64,000 nucleotides of DNA from Phytopseudomonas punonensis (GCF_900142655.1 NZ_FRBQ01000001.1:622115-686114); one strand, 5' to 3'. Shown: positions 1 through 7,901, numbered from the stretch's first letter. Made by a program: numbers and translations. Notes: generated from the letters alone by a model not told the origin.

Positions 1-778
1 TCATCGCGCCCCACTCCGGCAGCGGCGCCTGGGCACCGAGGCCGAGGAAGCCCAATGCGGCAGCGGTGAGAATGATGCTGGCCATGTTCATGGTCAGACG
101 GATGATCACCGACGACATGCACATCGGCATGATGTGGCGAAAGATGATGCGCGACGACGAGGCGCCTTGCAGCTGCACCGCGACCACGAAATCGGCGTTG
201 CGCAGCGACAAAGTTTCCGCCCGGGCCAGACGCGCGATGGGCGGCCAGGAGGTCAGCGCGATGGCGATGACCGCATGCTCCAGGCCTGGGCCCAATGCAG
301 CGATGAAGGCCAGCGCCAGCACCAGGCTGGGGAACGAGATGAAGATGTCGGTGATGCGCATGAACAGCGCATCCACAAAGCCACCGAAGTAGCCGGAAAT
401 GGTACCAACCAGCAAGCCGATGGGGCCGACGATGATGGTCACCAGGCCGATGATGTACAAGGTGATGCGCGAGCCGTAGACCAGCCGGCTGAACACGTCG
501 CGGCCGTACTCGTCGGTGCCGAACCAGTGCGCGGTGCTCGGCGCCTGCAGGGCGTTGCTGAGGTTCTGCACGATCGGGTCGTGGGTGGCGATCAACGGCG
601 CGAAAGCCGCAACCAGAATCAGCAGCAGAACCACACTTGAGCCCATCAACGTCATGGGGTTGCGCAGCAGATGCTGCATCACCCGCACGCTGCTCAGGCA
701 GAACGCCTGGAAGGCGGAGACTGGCGCTTGCGCGTTCGCCCGCTTGATGGATGAAGATGAAGAGATGTTGGCAATCAT
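1..778 (-). CDS. DppC-type ABC transporter permease (partial, 3' end beyond window)
   Basis: Inner-membrane permease of a peptide/opine/sugar-acid type (family 5) ABC importer. The start ATG at 778 is preceded by GGAGG at a good distance. The N-terminal tail of about 40 residues is followed by a membrane segment (VVLLLILVAAFAPLIA) and then by the FGTDEYGRDVFSR signature typical of DppC/OppC proteins, with further membrane segments. About 259 codons are visible; full-length relatives have about 290-300, so only the C-terminus is missing. It is the last visible gene of the operon that begins with the mandelate-racemase-like gene at 6437, and the ATPase genes probably lie beyond the left edge. 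A 10-bp hairpin separates it from the binding-protein gene upstream. Family is certain, substrate is not. Confidence 0.9.
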   Translation of the reverse strand, partial: MIANISSSSSIKRANAQAPVSAFQAFCLSSVRVMQHLLRNPMTLMGSSVVLLLILVAAFAPLIATHDPIVQNLSNALQAPSTAHWFGTDEYGRDVFSRLVYGSRITLYIIGLVTIIVGPIGLLVGTISGYFGGFVDALFMRITDIFISFPSLVLALAFIAALGPGLEHAVIAIALTSWPPIARLARAETLSLRNADFVVAVQLQGASSSRIIFRHIMPMCMSSVIIRLTMNMASIILTAAALGFLGLGAQAPLPEWGAM

Positions 779-806
779 TGTATGCCTCCGTAACGGTTCG
801 GTCGGT

Positions 807-830
807 ACCGAGCGCGCTACCGCGCTCGGT
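807..830 (-). promoter_or_regulatory. Intercistronic hairpin after solute-binding protein gene
   Basis: Perfect 10-bp stem ACCGAGCGCG/CGCGCTCGGT with a 4-nt loop, lying between the stop of the binding-protein gene (834) and the start of the permease gene (778). It has no T-tract. It probably protects the 3' end of the abundant binding-protein mRNA or partly attenuates read-through. Confidence 0.55.
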
Positions 831-833
831 CAC

Positions 834-2444
834 TCAACGCTGCTTGTACACACCCAGGTAACGCGTCGCCTCGGCGTCGGCACCCTGGAATCCCTTGACG
901 TCGGCAGCACTGACCACAGGATCGGTCATCTGCGAAATCATCCTGATCGGCCCCACCAGCTCGTCGTAACGCTGCTGCGCACGGTGGTACATGCTCAGCT
1001 TGGCGGCTTCGTCGCGCTCCACGCCGAGCTTGTCGATCAGGCTGTTGAGCTCGTCATCCTGAAACGCTGCGCGCCAGCCCTGGAAGTTGGCGATACCGGC
1101 GTCATCACGGTTATCCGGGTTGTAGACGAAGGTGCGCAGACTGAAGTACGGGTGCGGATAACGCTCGGCGCCGCGGGCTACGATGATCTCGAAGTTGCGT
1201 GCACGCATGGCGCCGTACACCTGATTACCGGTACCGGTGACGATGCTCGCCTGGATGCCGGCCTGGGCCAGGGTCGACTGTAGGTTTGAGGCGATGTTGA
1301 CGAACGGCGGCTCGGCCAGGGTGCGGATGGTGGTCTTGAAACCCTGCGGGTGACCGGCCTCGGCGAGCAGCGCCTTGGCGGCGTCGACGTCCAGTTTGTA
1401 GCCAGGGTCCGGCAGACGCGCTTCCAGCCCCAACTGCATCGGCTGCTGGTTGAGCTTGCCGTAATAAGGCATCACCACCTTGTCGAGGCCCTGATAGTCG
1501 ATCAGCGAGCGCACGGCTTTACGCACGCGGATGTCGTCGAACGGCGCCGACTTCATACTCATCGCCACGTAGTACATGGTGCCGCGCTGCAACGTCTGGA
1601 TCTGCATCTCGCCTTTAGCGGCCAGCGCCTGGACGTCGGAAGCGGCCATGCCGTAGCCCATGTCCAGATCACCGCGCTCGAGCATCAGGCGCAGCGATTG
1701 CGACTCGGTGATATGGCGGATCAGTACGCGCTTGAGCTTGCTCGCGCCGCCCCAGTAATCGGCGAACGCGGTCATCACCAGGGTGTCGTTGGCGCGCCAG
1801 GAGCTGAGGGTGAACGGGCCGCTGCCGGCTTCGTTGGTGACCAGCCAGGCAGCGCCCAGATCGCCATCCTTTTCATGTTCGAGCACGGTCTTGCGATCCA
1901 GCACCACGGCGCTTGGCGAAGTGGCCAGGGTATCGATTACCAGCAGTGGGTCGGTCGGCTGCGGCAAGTCGATGACCAATGTCGAATCGTTCTCGGCGCG
2001 GATCAGCTGCCCAATGTTGTCGAGGGTGTAGCCGTAGGCTTTCCAGGTAGTGGCCAGGCCGAAGTTGAGTTTCATCACGCGGTACAGCGACCAGGCGACG
2101 TCTTCGGCGGTGACTGTATTGCCGGAGTGGAAGCGCACGCCATCGCGCAGGTGGAAGGTCAAGCGGCGACCGTCTTCGCTGACGTCCCAGCGCTCGGCCA
2201 GTTGCGGCACGTGCTCGTCCGGGCTGCCGTCCTTGCGCAGGATCAGCGTGTCGTACAGGTTGGCGTTGATGCCCGAGGCATCCAGCCCAGGCGCGTTGGC
2301 CGGGTCGATGGAGAACAGGTTGGCCATGCTCATACCGACGATCAGTTGATCGTTCGGGGTTTTGGCCTGGGCAGTCAGCAGTGGAGCGGTGCACAGCAGC
2401 GCACCGAGCACAGCGCTTAGCACTGTGGAGCGAAACGATTTCAT
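834..2444 (-). CDS. ABC transporter substrate-binding protein, family 5 (second copy)
   Basis: Periplasmic solute-binding protein of the DppA/OppA/NikA class, 536 aa. A Sec signal peptide covers roughly residues 1-27, ending in TAQA-KTP. The mature protein shows SBP_bac_5 hallmarks: NLYDTLI near residue 60, LAERWDVS, LTFHLRDGVRFHSG and TAEDVAWSL in the first third. It is a close paralog of the protein at 3600-5213; the two share long near-identical stretches such as DQLIVGMSM, TFHLR, SLIDYQG and VYNPDNRD. It lies between the two permease genes, so the operon reads enzyme, SBP, permease B, SBP, permease C. Opines, peptides and sugar acids are all possible ligands. The tandem binding proteins suggest two ligands or affinities served by one channel. 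Confidence 0.92.
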   Translation of the reverse strand: MKSFRSTVLSAVLGALLCTAPLLTAQAKTPNDQLIVGMSMANLFSIDPANAPGLDASGINANLYDTLILRKDGSPDEHVPQLAERWDVSEDGRRLTFHLRDGVRFHSGNTVTAEDVAWSLYRVMKLNFGLATTWKAYGYTLDNIGQLIRAENDSTLVIDLPQPTDPLLVIDTLATSPSAVVLDRKTVLEHEKDGDLGAAWLVTNEAGSGPFTLSSWRANDTLVMTAFADYWGGASKLKRVLIRHITESQSLRLMLERGDLDMGYGMAASDVQALAAKGEMQIQTLQRGTMYYVAMSMKSAPFDDIRVRKAVRSLIDYQGLDKVVMPYYGKLNQQPMQLGLEARLPDPGYKLDVDAAKALLAEAGHPQGFKTTIRTLAEPPFVNIASNLQSTLAQAGIQASIVTGTGNQVYGAMRARNFEIIVARGAERYPHPYFSLRTFVYNPDNRDDAGIANFQGWRAAFQDDELNSLIDKLGVERDEAAKLSMYHRAQQRYDELVGPIRMISQMTDPVVSAADVKGFQGADAEATRYLGVYKQR

Positions 2445-2496
2445 GCGGATATCCCTATTTTGTAATTATTGAAGGGCTGCAATCGATTGGGTGTGG

Positions 2497-3534
2497 TCAA
2501 CGGGTCCGTGGGTCGAACACCTTGTAGAGCGCATCGCTGAGCAGATTGAGGCCGACGAAAATGAAGCCGATCACCAGCACACAGCCCATCACCGCGTTCA
2601 TGTCACCGAGCAACAGGCTGCTGGTCAGGTACTGGCCGAAACCGGGCCAGGCGAACACCGTCTCGATCAGCACCGCACCTTCGAGCAGCGAGCCATAGGC
2701 CAGCGCCACCACGGTGAGCAACTGCACGAGGATGTTGCGAAAGGCGTGGCCCCAGATCACCTTGCGCCGCGACAGTCCTTTCACGCGAGCGGTGAGGATG
2801 TATTCCTGAGAAAGCTGCTCGAGCATGAAACTGCGGGTCATGCGGCTGATGTAGGCCACCGAGTTGAGGCCCAGGATCAGTGCCGGCAGAAGAATGTGCT
2901 TGAGGGCACTGGAGAAGGCCTCCCAGTCGCCGGCAATAGCGCTGTCGATCAGCAGCATGCCGGTCACCGACGGCACCATGCCGTCGTAGGCCAGGTCGAT
3001 GCGCCCTGCCCCACCGGCCCAGCCGAGCCAGGCGTAGAACACCAGCAGGCCCATCATGCCCAGCCAGAAGATCGGTGTGGAGTAACCGAACAGGGTCACT
3101 ACACGTGCCAGGTGGTCACCGATACGGCCCTGGTTGGCGGCGGCGAACACGCCCAGCGGCAGGCCGAGCACCACGCCGAAGATGATCGCCAGGGTGGCCA
3201 GCTCGATGGTCGCTGGGAATACCCGGGCGATGTCTTCGATGACCGGGTGACCGGTGAGCAGCGCATTACCGAAATTGCCCTGCGACAGGTCGCGCAGGTA
3301 GTAGCCGAACTGCACCAGCAGCGGCCGGTCCAGGCCCATGGCCTGATAGACCTGGTCGTAGGTGGAACTGTCGGCATCCGGGCCGACCACCGCCAGCACC
3401 GGGTCGAGTGGCATCACCCGGCCGATGAAGAAGGTCATCGCCAGCAAGCCCAGCAGGGTCATCAGCACCGCGCCGAAACGGCGTGAAGTACCGCCCATCC
3501 GCGTGCCGAAGAAAGACGCAGTCGAAGCAAACAT
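2497..3534 (-). CDS. DppB-type ABC transporter permease
   Basis: Inner-membrane permease, 345 aa, of the DppB/OppB family. The first membrane span (around residues 22-40) ends in GRVMPLDPVL, the usual P-x-DP turn of this family. The periplasmic segment contains YDQVYQAMGLDRPLLVQF and GNFGNALLTGHPV, and the cytoplasmic EAA-type loop is around TARVKGLSRRKVIWGHAFRN. It probably pairs with the DppC-like permease at 1-778 to form the channel. The start at 3534 has GGGAG upstream. The gene lies between the two binding-protein genes with short gaps (52 and 65 nt) and is therefore in the same operon. Confidence 0.92.
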   Translation of the reverse strand: MFASTASFFGTRMGGTSRRFGAVLMTLLGLLAMTFFIGRVMPLDPVLAVVGPDADSSTYDQVYQAMGLDRPLLVQFGYYLRDLSQGNFGNALLTGHPVIEDIARVFPATIELATLAIIFGVVLGLPLGVFAAANQGRIGDHLARVVTLFGYSTPIFWLGMMGLLVFYAWLGWAGGAGRIDLAYDGMVPSVTGMLLIDSAIAGDWEAFSSALKHILLPALILGLNSVAYISRMTRSFMLEQLSQEYILTARVKGLSRRKVIWGHAFRNILVQLLTVVALAYGSLLEGAVLIETVFAWPGFGQYLTSSLLLGDMNAVMGCVLVIGFIFVGLNLLSDALYKVFDPRTR

Positions 3535-3574
3535 ATGGAGCTCCCGATTGATCGCAGCAAGTTCGTGTCACCAG

Positions 3575-3593
3575 GGGCAGCCAATGGCTGCCC
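3575..3593 (-). promoter_or_regulatory. Intercistronic hairpin after first solute-binding protein gene
   Basis: Perfect 8-bp stem GGGCAGCC/GGCTGCCC with a 3-nt loop just after the stop of the binding-protein gene that ends at 3600. It lacks a T-run. Its position matches the hairpins at 807-830 and 5252-5273, so it may be an mRNA-stabilising or attenuating element. Confidence 0.5.
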
Positions 3594-3599
3594 GGCAGC

Positions 3600-5213
3600 T
3601 CAACGCTCTTTGTGCACATCCTTGTAGCGCGTGGTCGCCGCGCTGTGACCGATGTAGCCGACCACGTCGTGGTAGATCACCACCGTGTCGGTCATCTGCG
3701 AAATCGGCATGATGGCGCCGACCTGCTCGTCGTAGAGGTTTTGGAACTGGTGGTACAGATCCGTCTGAGTCTGCTTGTCCGGCTCTACCTCGGCCTTTTC
3801 GATCAGCGCATTGAGCTCGGGGCTGTAGAACGAGGTGCGCCAGCCCTGGAAGTTGCTCAGTTTGGCTTCGTCGCGGTTGTCCGGGTTGTAAACCAGGGTG
3901 CGCAGACTGGAGTGCGGGTGACGCTCGGCGCCACCGCCGCCACGACCAACGATGATGTCGAAGGTGCGTTCACGCATGGAACCGTACACCTGAGTGCCGG
4001 TACCGGTGACGATGCGCGCCTTGATGCCGGCCTGAGCCAGGGTCGATTGCACGCTGGAGGCGATGTTGATGAACGGAGGTTCGGCGAGCACGCGAATGGT
4101 GGTCTGAAAACCGTCCGGGTAACCGGCTTCGGCCAGCAGCTTCTTGGCTTCCTCGACGTTCAGGCGATAGCCCGGATCATCCAGGCGCGCCGGCAGGCCG
4201 AGCGGCATCGGGCGCTGGTTGAGGGTGCCGTAATGTGGCATCACCACATCGTTGATGCCCTGGTAGTCGATCAGCGAACGAACCGCCTTGCGCACGCGGG
4301 CGTCAGCGAACATCGGCTGCTTGGTGCTCAGCGCCACATAATAAAGGGTGCCGCGCTGCACGGTTTGGGTCTTGACCTTGTCCGAGCTGCTCAGGGCCGT
4401 AATGTCCGGAGCGGACATGCCACGGGCGATATCCAGGTCACCGCGCTCGACCATCAGACGCAGCGACTGCGACTCGGTCATGTTGCGCATCACCACACGC
4501 TTGAGCTTGGCCGGGCCACCCCAGTAGTCCTCGAAACGGGTCATCAGAATCACTTCATTGGCGCGCCAGGCATTGAGCACGAATGGCCCGCTACCCGCCG
4601 CATTGGTGGTCAACCAAGCACCGCCCATATCGCCATTCTTGTCGTGCTTGAGCACCTCTTTCTTGTCGAGGATGAAGGCACTGGGCGAGGTGGCCAGGGT
4701 ATTGAGCACCAACATCGGATCGGTCGGGCGAGCCAGCTCGACCAACACGGTGTGGTCATCCGGGGCGCGGATCTGCTGCTCGACGTTATCAGCGGTGAAG
4801 CCGTAAGCCTTCCAGGTCGATGCCAATGCCAGATTTAGCTTAAGCACGCGCTGCAGCGACCAGATCACGTCCTGGGCGGTCAGCTCGTTGCCGGAATGGA
4901 ATTTGACGCCGCTGCGCAGGTGAAAGGTCAGCGTCTTGTGGTCGTCGCTGATTTCCCAGCGCTCGGCCAGAGCCGGCACCAAGTTGTCCGGCGCGGCGGC
5001 GTCCTGCACCAGCAGCATGTCATACAGGTTGGCGTTGACTTCGGACACGTCCAGGCCGGTGGCGGCAGCCGGATCGAGGGACAGCAGGTTGATCATGCTC
5101 ATGCCGACGATCAGTTGGTCGGCGGGAGTCTTGGCCTGCACCGTGGAGACGGAGCCGAGGGCCAGGGTAGCGGCCAGAAGGCCCGCCACCAGGTGCGGAA
5201 TTGGTTTCATCAT
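3600..5213 (-). CDS. ABC transporter substrate-binding protein, family 5 (first copy)
   Basis: Periplasmic binding protein, 537 aa, paralogous to the one at 834-2444. The N-terminus MMKPIPHLVAGLLAATLALG is a Sec signal peptide with likely cleavage after VQA (about residue 27). The mature part carries the SBP_bac_5 pattern (LAERWEISDDHKTLTFHLRSG, FHSGNELTAQDVIWSL) and the C-terminal FQGWRTSF/NALIEKAE region. It is the second gene of the operon, directly after the mandelate-racemase-like enzyme, with a 9-bp hairpin in the gap. Overall similarity to the second copy looks high along the whole length, which implies duplication within the locus. The two differ most near the C-terminus and in a glycine-rich insert (GRGGGGAERHPHSS) present here only. 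The ligand is unknown. Confidence 0.92.
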   Translation of the reverse strand: MMKPIPHLVAGLLAATLALGSVSTVQAKTPADQLIVGMSMINLLSLDPAAATGLDVSEVNANLYDMLLVQDAAAPDNLVPALAERWEISDDHKTLTFHLRSGVKFHSGNELTAQDVIWSLQRVLKLNLALASTWKAYGFTADNVEQQIRAPDDHTVLVELARPTDPMLVLNTLATSPSAFILDKKEVLKHDKNGDMGGAWLTTNAAGSGPFVLNAWRANEVILMTRFEDYWGGPAKLKRVVMRNMTESQSLRLMVERGDLDIARGMSAPDITALSSSDKVKTQTVQRGTLYYVALSTKQPMFADARVRKAVRSLIDYQGINDVVMPHYGTLNQRPMPLGLPARLDDPGYRLNVEEAKKLLAEAGYPDGFQTTIRVLAEPPFINIASSVQSTLAQAGIKARIVTGTGTQVYGSMRERTFDIIVGRGGGGAERHPHSSLRTLVYNPDNRDEAKLSNFQGWRTSFYSPELNALIEKAEVEPDKQTQTDLYHQFQNLYDEQVGAIMPISQMTDTVVIYHDVVGYIGHSAATTRYKDVHKER

Positions 5214-5251
5214 GAGATAGCCTTCTTATAGTTATTCGACTCTCAAAAGCA

Positions 5252-5273
5252 GCGCAGCCGAGTACGGCTGCGC
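5252..5273 (-). promoter_or_regulatory. Intercistronic hairpin between enzyme and binding-protein genes
   Basis: Perfect 9-bp stem GCGCAGCCG/CGGCTGCGC with a 4-nt loop, followed on the minus strand by a short T-stretch (TGCTTTTGAG). It could be a leaky terminator or an RNA processing site that sets the enzyme-to-binding-protein ratio. Confidence 0.5.
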
Positions 5274-5282
5274 ACCGGTGCA

Positions 5283-6437
5283 TCAGTACCGGTTGACGGT
5301 ATTTGTCTCGATGTAGGCGAAGTTGATGTCCTCGCCCAGCCCCGGACGATCCGGCAGGTGTACGTAGCCGTCGGCGTCCATCGGGTCGACGATGCTGTTC
5401 AGGTAGGCAGGCACATCGTCGTAGTTGAGGAACGGGTGCAGCAGGCCGCGCTCGTACCAGTCGCAGTTTTTGATCGCACCTACCACCGCCAGGTTGGCGG
5501 CGCCGTTGCCGTGAATCTCGCAGTGCATGCCATAGGATTCCGCCAGGTGCGCGACCTTCAGGCACGGCGCGATACCGCCTACCCCGGCCACGCCGGCGCG
5601 CAGGATGTCGCACGCGCCCTGCCCGACCCAGCTGGCACGGCTCATGTATTTACCACCGAGGGATTCCGGGCCCAGAACCGGGATATCGAGGTTGGCCGCC
5701 AGCCACGCATAGGACTCGGCGGACTCTTCCATCATCGGCTCTTCGAACCAGGCGAAGTTGAGTTTTTCCAGCTCGCGACCGATGTACAGCGCGTCGGTAC
5801 GGCTGTACCAGTGATAACCGTCGAGCATCAGGGCGATGTCCGGGCCGACCGCCTCGCGCACCGCAGCGCAGGCGCGCACGTCCATCTTCGGATCCGGCGC
5901 GAAGGAGATCGGCGGCATCCAGGTGTGCAGCTTGATTGCCTTGTAGCCGCGGGCGACCAGTTGCTCGGCGAAGCGGCCGTACTCTTCCGGCGTCGACAGG
6001 CCACCCGGCAGGTCATCACCGCACATGGTCGAACCATAGGCCAGCACCTTGTCGCGGTAGCCGCCAATCAGCTTGTGCACCGGCTGCTTGAATTTGCGCC
6101 CTGCCCAATCCCACAGCGCTTGCTCGACGAGCGCCAGCGCGCGGTCGGTCAACTGACTGGCGCTGCCGCGCTGCCAATGGGCGAGGTCCTGCCAGATCTT
6201 TTCGCGATCCATGACGTTCTGGCCGATCAGCACCTTGCGCACGAAGCTGTCGATGATGTGCGGACGAATCAGTTCGGGGGCGCCGAAGGCATAGCCCTCG
6301 GTGCCATCTTCAGTGGCGACGCGCAGCAGCGCCATCTTGGCCAGGGATTCTTCGCCTGGGTGAGCGTGGCCGGCAGCATCGACGCTGCGGCGAGTGGGAT
6401 AGGTGAAAACCTCGACATTGACCTGGGTGATCTTCAT
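5283..6437 (-). CDS. Mandelate racemase/muconate lactonizing enzyme family protein (enolase superfamily)
   Basis: Probably a cytoplasmic Mg-dependent dehydratase or epimerase acting on an acid sugar, 384 aa. Metal ligands of the enolase superfamily can be read as D206 (LMLDGYHWY), E232 (WFEEP) and E258 (LGPES). D277 and H309 (EIHGNGAANL) fit the His-Asp general base pair of the mandelate racemase subgroup. The usual K-x-K on the second barrel strand reads K169-L-H171. The frame is open back to 6518, but the start MKITQVNVEVF at 6437 has an AAGG site nine bases upstream and matches family N-termini. It is the promoter-proximal gene of the transporter operon, so the transported compound is likely its substrate. 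The exact reaction cannot be told from sequence. Confidence 0.85.
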   Translation of the reverse strand: MKITQVNVEVFTYPTRRSVDAAGHAHPGEESLAKMALLRVATEDGTEGYAFGAPELIRPHIIDSFVRKVLIGQNVMDREKIWQDLAHWQRGSASQLTDRALALVEQALWDWAGRKFKQPVHKLIGGYRDKVLAYGSTMCGDDLPGGLSTPEEYGRFAEQLVARGYKAIKLHTWMPPISFAPDPKMDVRACAAVREAVGPDIALMLDGYHWYSRTDALYIGRELEKLNFAWFEEPMMEESAESYAWLAANLDIPVLGPESLGGKYMSRASWVGQGACDILRAGVAGVGGIAPCLKVAHLAESYGMHCEIHGNGAANLAVVGAIKNCDWYERGLLHPFLNYDDVPAYLNSIVDPMDADGYVHLPDRPGLGEDINFAYIETNTVNRY

Positions 6438-6477
6438 TGAGCGCGCCTTGGATCTTGTGATTATTTGAGTGGCCCGA

Positions 6478-6493
6478 TGTATGTTGTCATACA
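6478..6493. promoter_or_regulatory. Palindromic operator candidate upstream of transporter operon
   Basis: TGTATGTTGTCATACA, a 6-bp inverted repeat around TTGT, lies 41 bp upstream of the start at 6437. Size and style fit a GntR/FCD-type repressor site for a sugar-acid operon, but no such regulator gene is in the window. Inference only. Confidence 0.4.
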
Positions 6494-6827
6494 GCGAATG
6501 GGCAAATAATTGCGCCAATCCAAAATGCTGTCAAGAAGCTGTAAAGAACAAAATTGCAGCTTCATGACATGTGAAACTGCCATCACCACCCTCAATGCCC
6601 AGCCCGATAAAATATATAAAACTATTAAAAAACAACAAATTAAACGGTAATTAAAAGACCTCAAAGAAAATCCCACACAGTGCAAATGGTAATTCTTGTG
6701 CTAAAAATATTTTCCACGAAATACGATTTACAGATGAGCTGAAGACCTCCTTCACCTCGCTAAAAAGAACAACTCAAGCAGGTTGTCGTACAGCATCCGC
6801 TCGCATGCCGGGAATCGCAGGCGATAA

Positions 6828-6850
6828 AAAACCGCGCAAGGCGCGGTTTT
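6828..6850 (-). terminator. Rho-independent terminator after Pmp3-type gene
   Basis: Stem AAAACCGCGC/GCGCGGTTTT with loop AAG. On the minus strand it ends in a run of T. It lies just downstream of the gene ending at 6867. Confidence 0.8.
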
Positions 6851-6866
6851 CGGGAGCGGCTGAGAT

Positions 6867-7025
6867 TTAGCGTTTGGCGATGATATACACCGCATGAATG
6901 ATGCCGGGGAAATAGCCACACAGCGTCAGCAGGATGTTCAGCCAGAAGGCGCCGCCGAAGCCGACCTGCAGGAAAACGCCGAGCGGCGGAAGAATGATGG
7001 CGATCAGAATGCGGATCAGATCCAT
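6867..7025 (-). CDS. YqaE/Pmp3 family small membrane protein
   Basis: A 52-residue hydrophobic peptide starting MDLIRILIAIILPPLGVFLQ. Two membrane segments are joined by the short loop VGFGGAFWLN, and the second one carries LCGYFPGIIHAVYII, the core signature of the Pmp3/YqaE/UPF0057 family. Members are inner-membrane proteins linked to membrane potential and salt or cold stress; the mechanism is not established. The longer open frame that begins at 7169 is rejected, because the family starts at this ATG. The gene stands alone with its own terminator. Confidence 0.9.
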   Translation of the reverse strand: MDLIRILIAIILPPLGVFLQVGFGGAFWLNILLTLCGYFPGIIHAVYIIAKR

Positions 7026-7121
7026 GGTTTGTGTCCTATTAAATTGGCCCGGCTGGGCGATACCTGACAATCGACTTGCACCAGGAGTATCCGGTTCAAG
7101 GAAAATCATATCGCCAGCAAC

Positions 7122-7155
7122 CTCGCGAAGGGCACTGCGCAGCGCTCTTCGCGAG
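7122..7155. repeat. Long imperfect palindrome in Pmp3/FMN-reductase gap
   Basis: Arms CTCGCGAAG and CTTCGCGAG are centred on the perfect inner palindrome CTGCGCAG (7135-7142), giving a 34-bp structure around one axis with only a few mismatches. It lies between the divergent genes at 7025 and 7236, so it could be a shared operator or a REP-like element. Confidence 0.45.
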
Positions 7156-7235
7156 CAACTACAGATCAACGCAGAGGAGACTGTAGTGTTCTGGCTTGTC
7201 TATAAGCGCTCCACTCCTCGTGCAAAGGAATTCCC

Positions 7236-7796
7236 ATGAGCAAGACTTATAACGTTGCCGTGCTGGTCGGCAGCCTGCGCAAAGCCTCGATCAACCGCAA
7301 ACTGGCCTTGGCACTAGCGGAGCTGGCGCCACAGAACCTGAAACTGAAAATCATCGAAATTGGCGAATTGCCGCTTTATAACGAAGACATCGACGTCGAT
7401 CCGGCACCCGCCGCCTACAACGCGTTTCGCGCGGAGCTCAAAGCTGCGGACGCAGTGCTCTTCGTGACCCCCGAATACAACCGCTCGATCCCTGCGCCCC
7501 TGAAGAATGCCGTGGACGTAGGTTCGCGCCCGTATGGCCAGAGTGCATTCAGCGGCAAACCAGCTGGCGTAGTTAGCGCCTCACCGGGCGCCATCGGCGG
7601 CTTCGGGGCCAACCACCAGCTGCGTCAAACCCTGGTGTTCCTTGATATGCCAGTGCTGCAACAACCAGAAGCCTACTTGGGAGGTGCCGGCAATTTCTTC
7701 GATGACAGCGGCAAGCTGAGCGACAGCATCAAGCCGTTTCTGCAGAAGTACGTCGATACCTACGCGGCCTGGGTCGAAAAGACAGCCAAAGGCTGA
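7236..7796 (+). CDS. NADPH-dependent FMN reductase (ChrR/YieF-like)
   Basis: Soluble flavodoxin-like NAD(P)H:quinone/chromate-type reductase, 186 aa. The N-terminal VGSLRKASINRKLA is the FMN phosphate-binding loop (GSxRxxSxNxxLA). TPEYNRSIPAPLKNAVD (around residues 78-94) is the conserved FMN-contact segment, and GKPAGVVSASPGAIGGFGAN follows. Family members reduce quinones, chromate and other electrophiles with two electrons and protect against oxidative stress. The start ATG has AAAGGA upstream. It is monocistronic, with hairpins after the stop. Physiological substrate not determined. Confidence 0.9.
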   Translation: MSKTYNVAVLVGSLRKASINRKLALALAELAPQNLKLKIIEIGELPLYNEDIDVDPAPAAYNAFRAELKAADAVLFVTPEYNRSIPAPLKNAVDVGSRPYGQSAFSGKPAGVVSASPGAIGGFGANHQLRQTLVFLDMPVLQQPEAYLGGAGNFFDDSGKLSDSIKPFLQKYVDTYAAWVEKTAKG

Positions 7797-7804
7797 TCCA
7801 GAGG

Positions 7805-7828
7805 CGAGAGCCCGGCTGCGGGCTCTCG
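7805..7828 (+). terminator. Stem-loop after FMN reductase gene
   Basis: A 10-bp stem CGAGAGCCCG/CGGGCTCTCG with loop GCTG, starting 9 bp after the stop codon. It has no T-run, so termination here is uncertain; the hairpin at 7880-7901 may be the real terminator. Confidence 0.5.
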
Positions 7829-7879
7829 CGCACACGGGTAAACGCTTCAGGCCTGAGAACTTTTTCGCGCACAAAAAGA

Positions 7880-7901
7880 AAACCCCGCCGAGGCGGGGTT
7901 T
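7880..7901. terminator. Bidirectional rho-independent terminator
   Basis: Stem AAACCCCGCC/GGCGGGGTTT with a 2-nt loop. An A-rich left flank gives T-runs on the minus strand. It sits between convergent genes (FMN reductase and acyl-CoA dehydrogenase). Confidence 0.7.

Larger units (their letters stand above)
6438..6866. other. AT-rich intergenic control region
   Basis: A 429-bp gap between the enolase-superfamily gene and the Pmp3-type gene, both on the minus strand. Roughly 6540-6760 is far richer in A+T than the neighbouring genes, with runs such as AAAATATATAAAAC. The promoter of the transporter operon must lie here. A palindrome (6478-6493) and a terminator (6828-6850) are listed separately. 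A 74-codon open frame at 6461-6685 on the minus strand looks non-coding. Confidence 0.6.

Noticed and set aside
6461..6685. 74-codon minus-strand open frame upstream of the enolase-superfamily gene
   Set aside because: Unusual composition (many Cys/Leu/Tyr), no clear ribosome-binding site, and it lies over the AT-rich promoter region.
7059..7200. tRNA-like hairpins between the Pmp3 and FMN reductase genes
   Set aside because: There are inverted repeats, but no acceptor/T-arm arrangement or CCA end.
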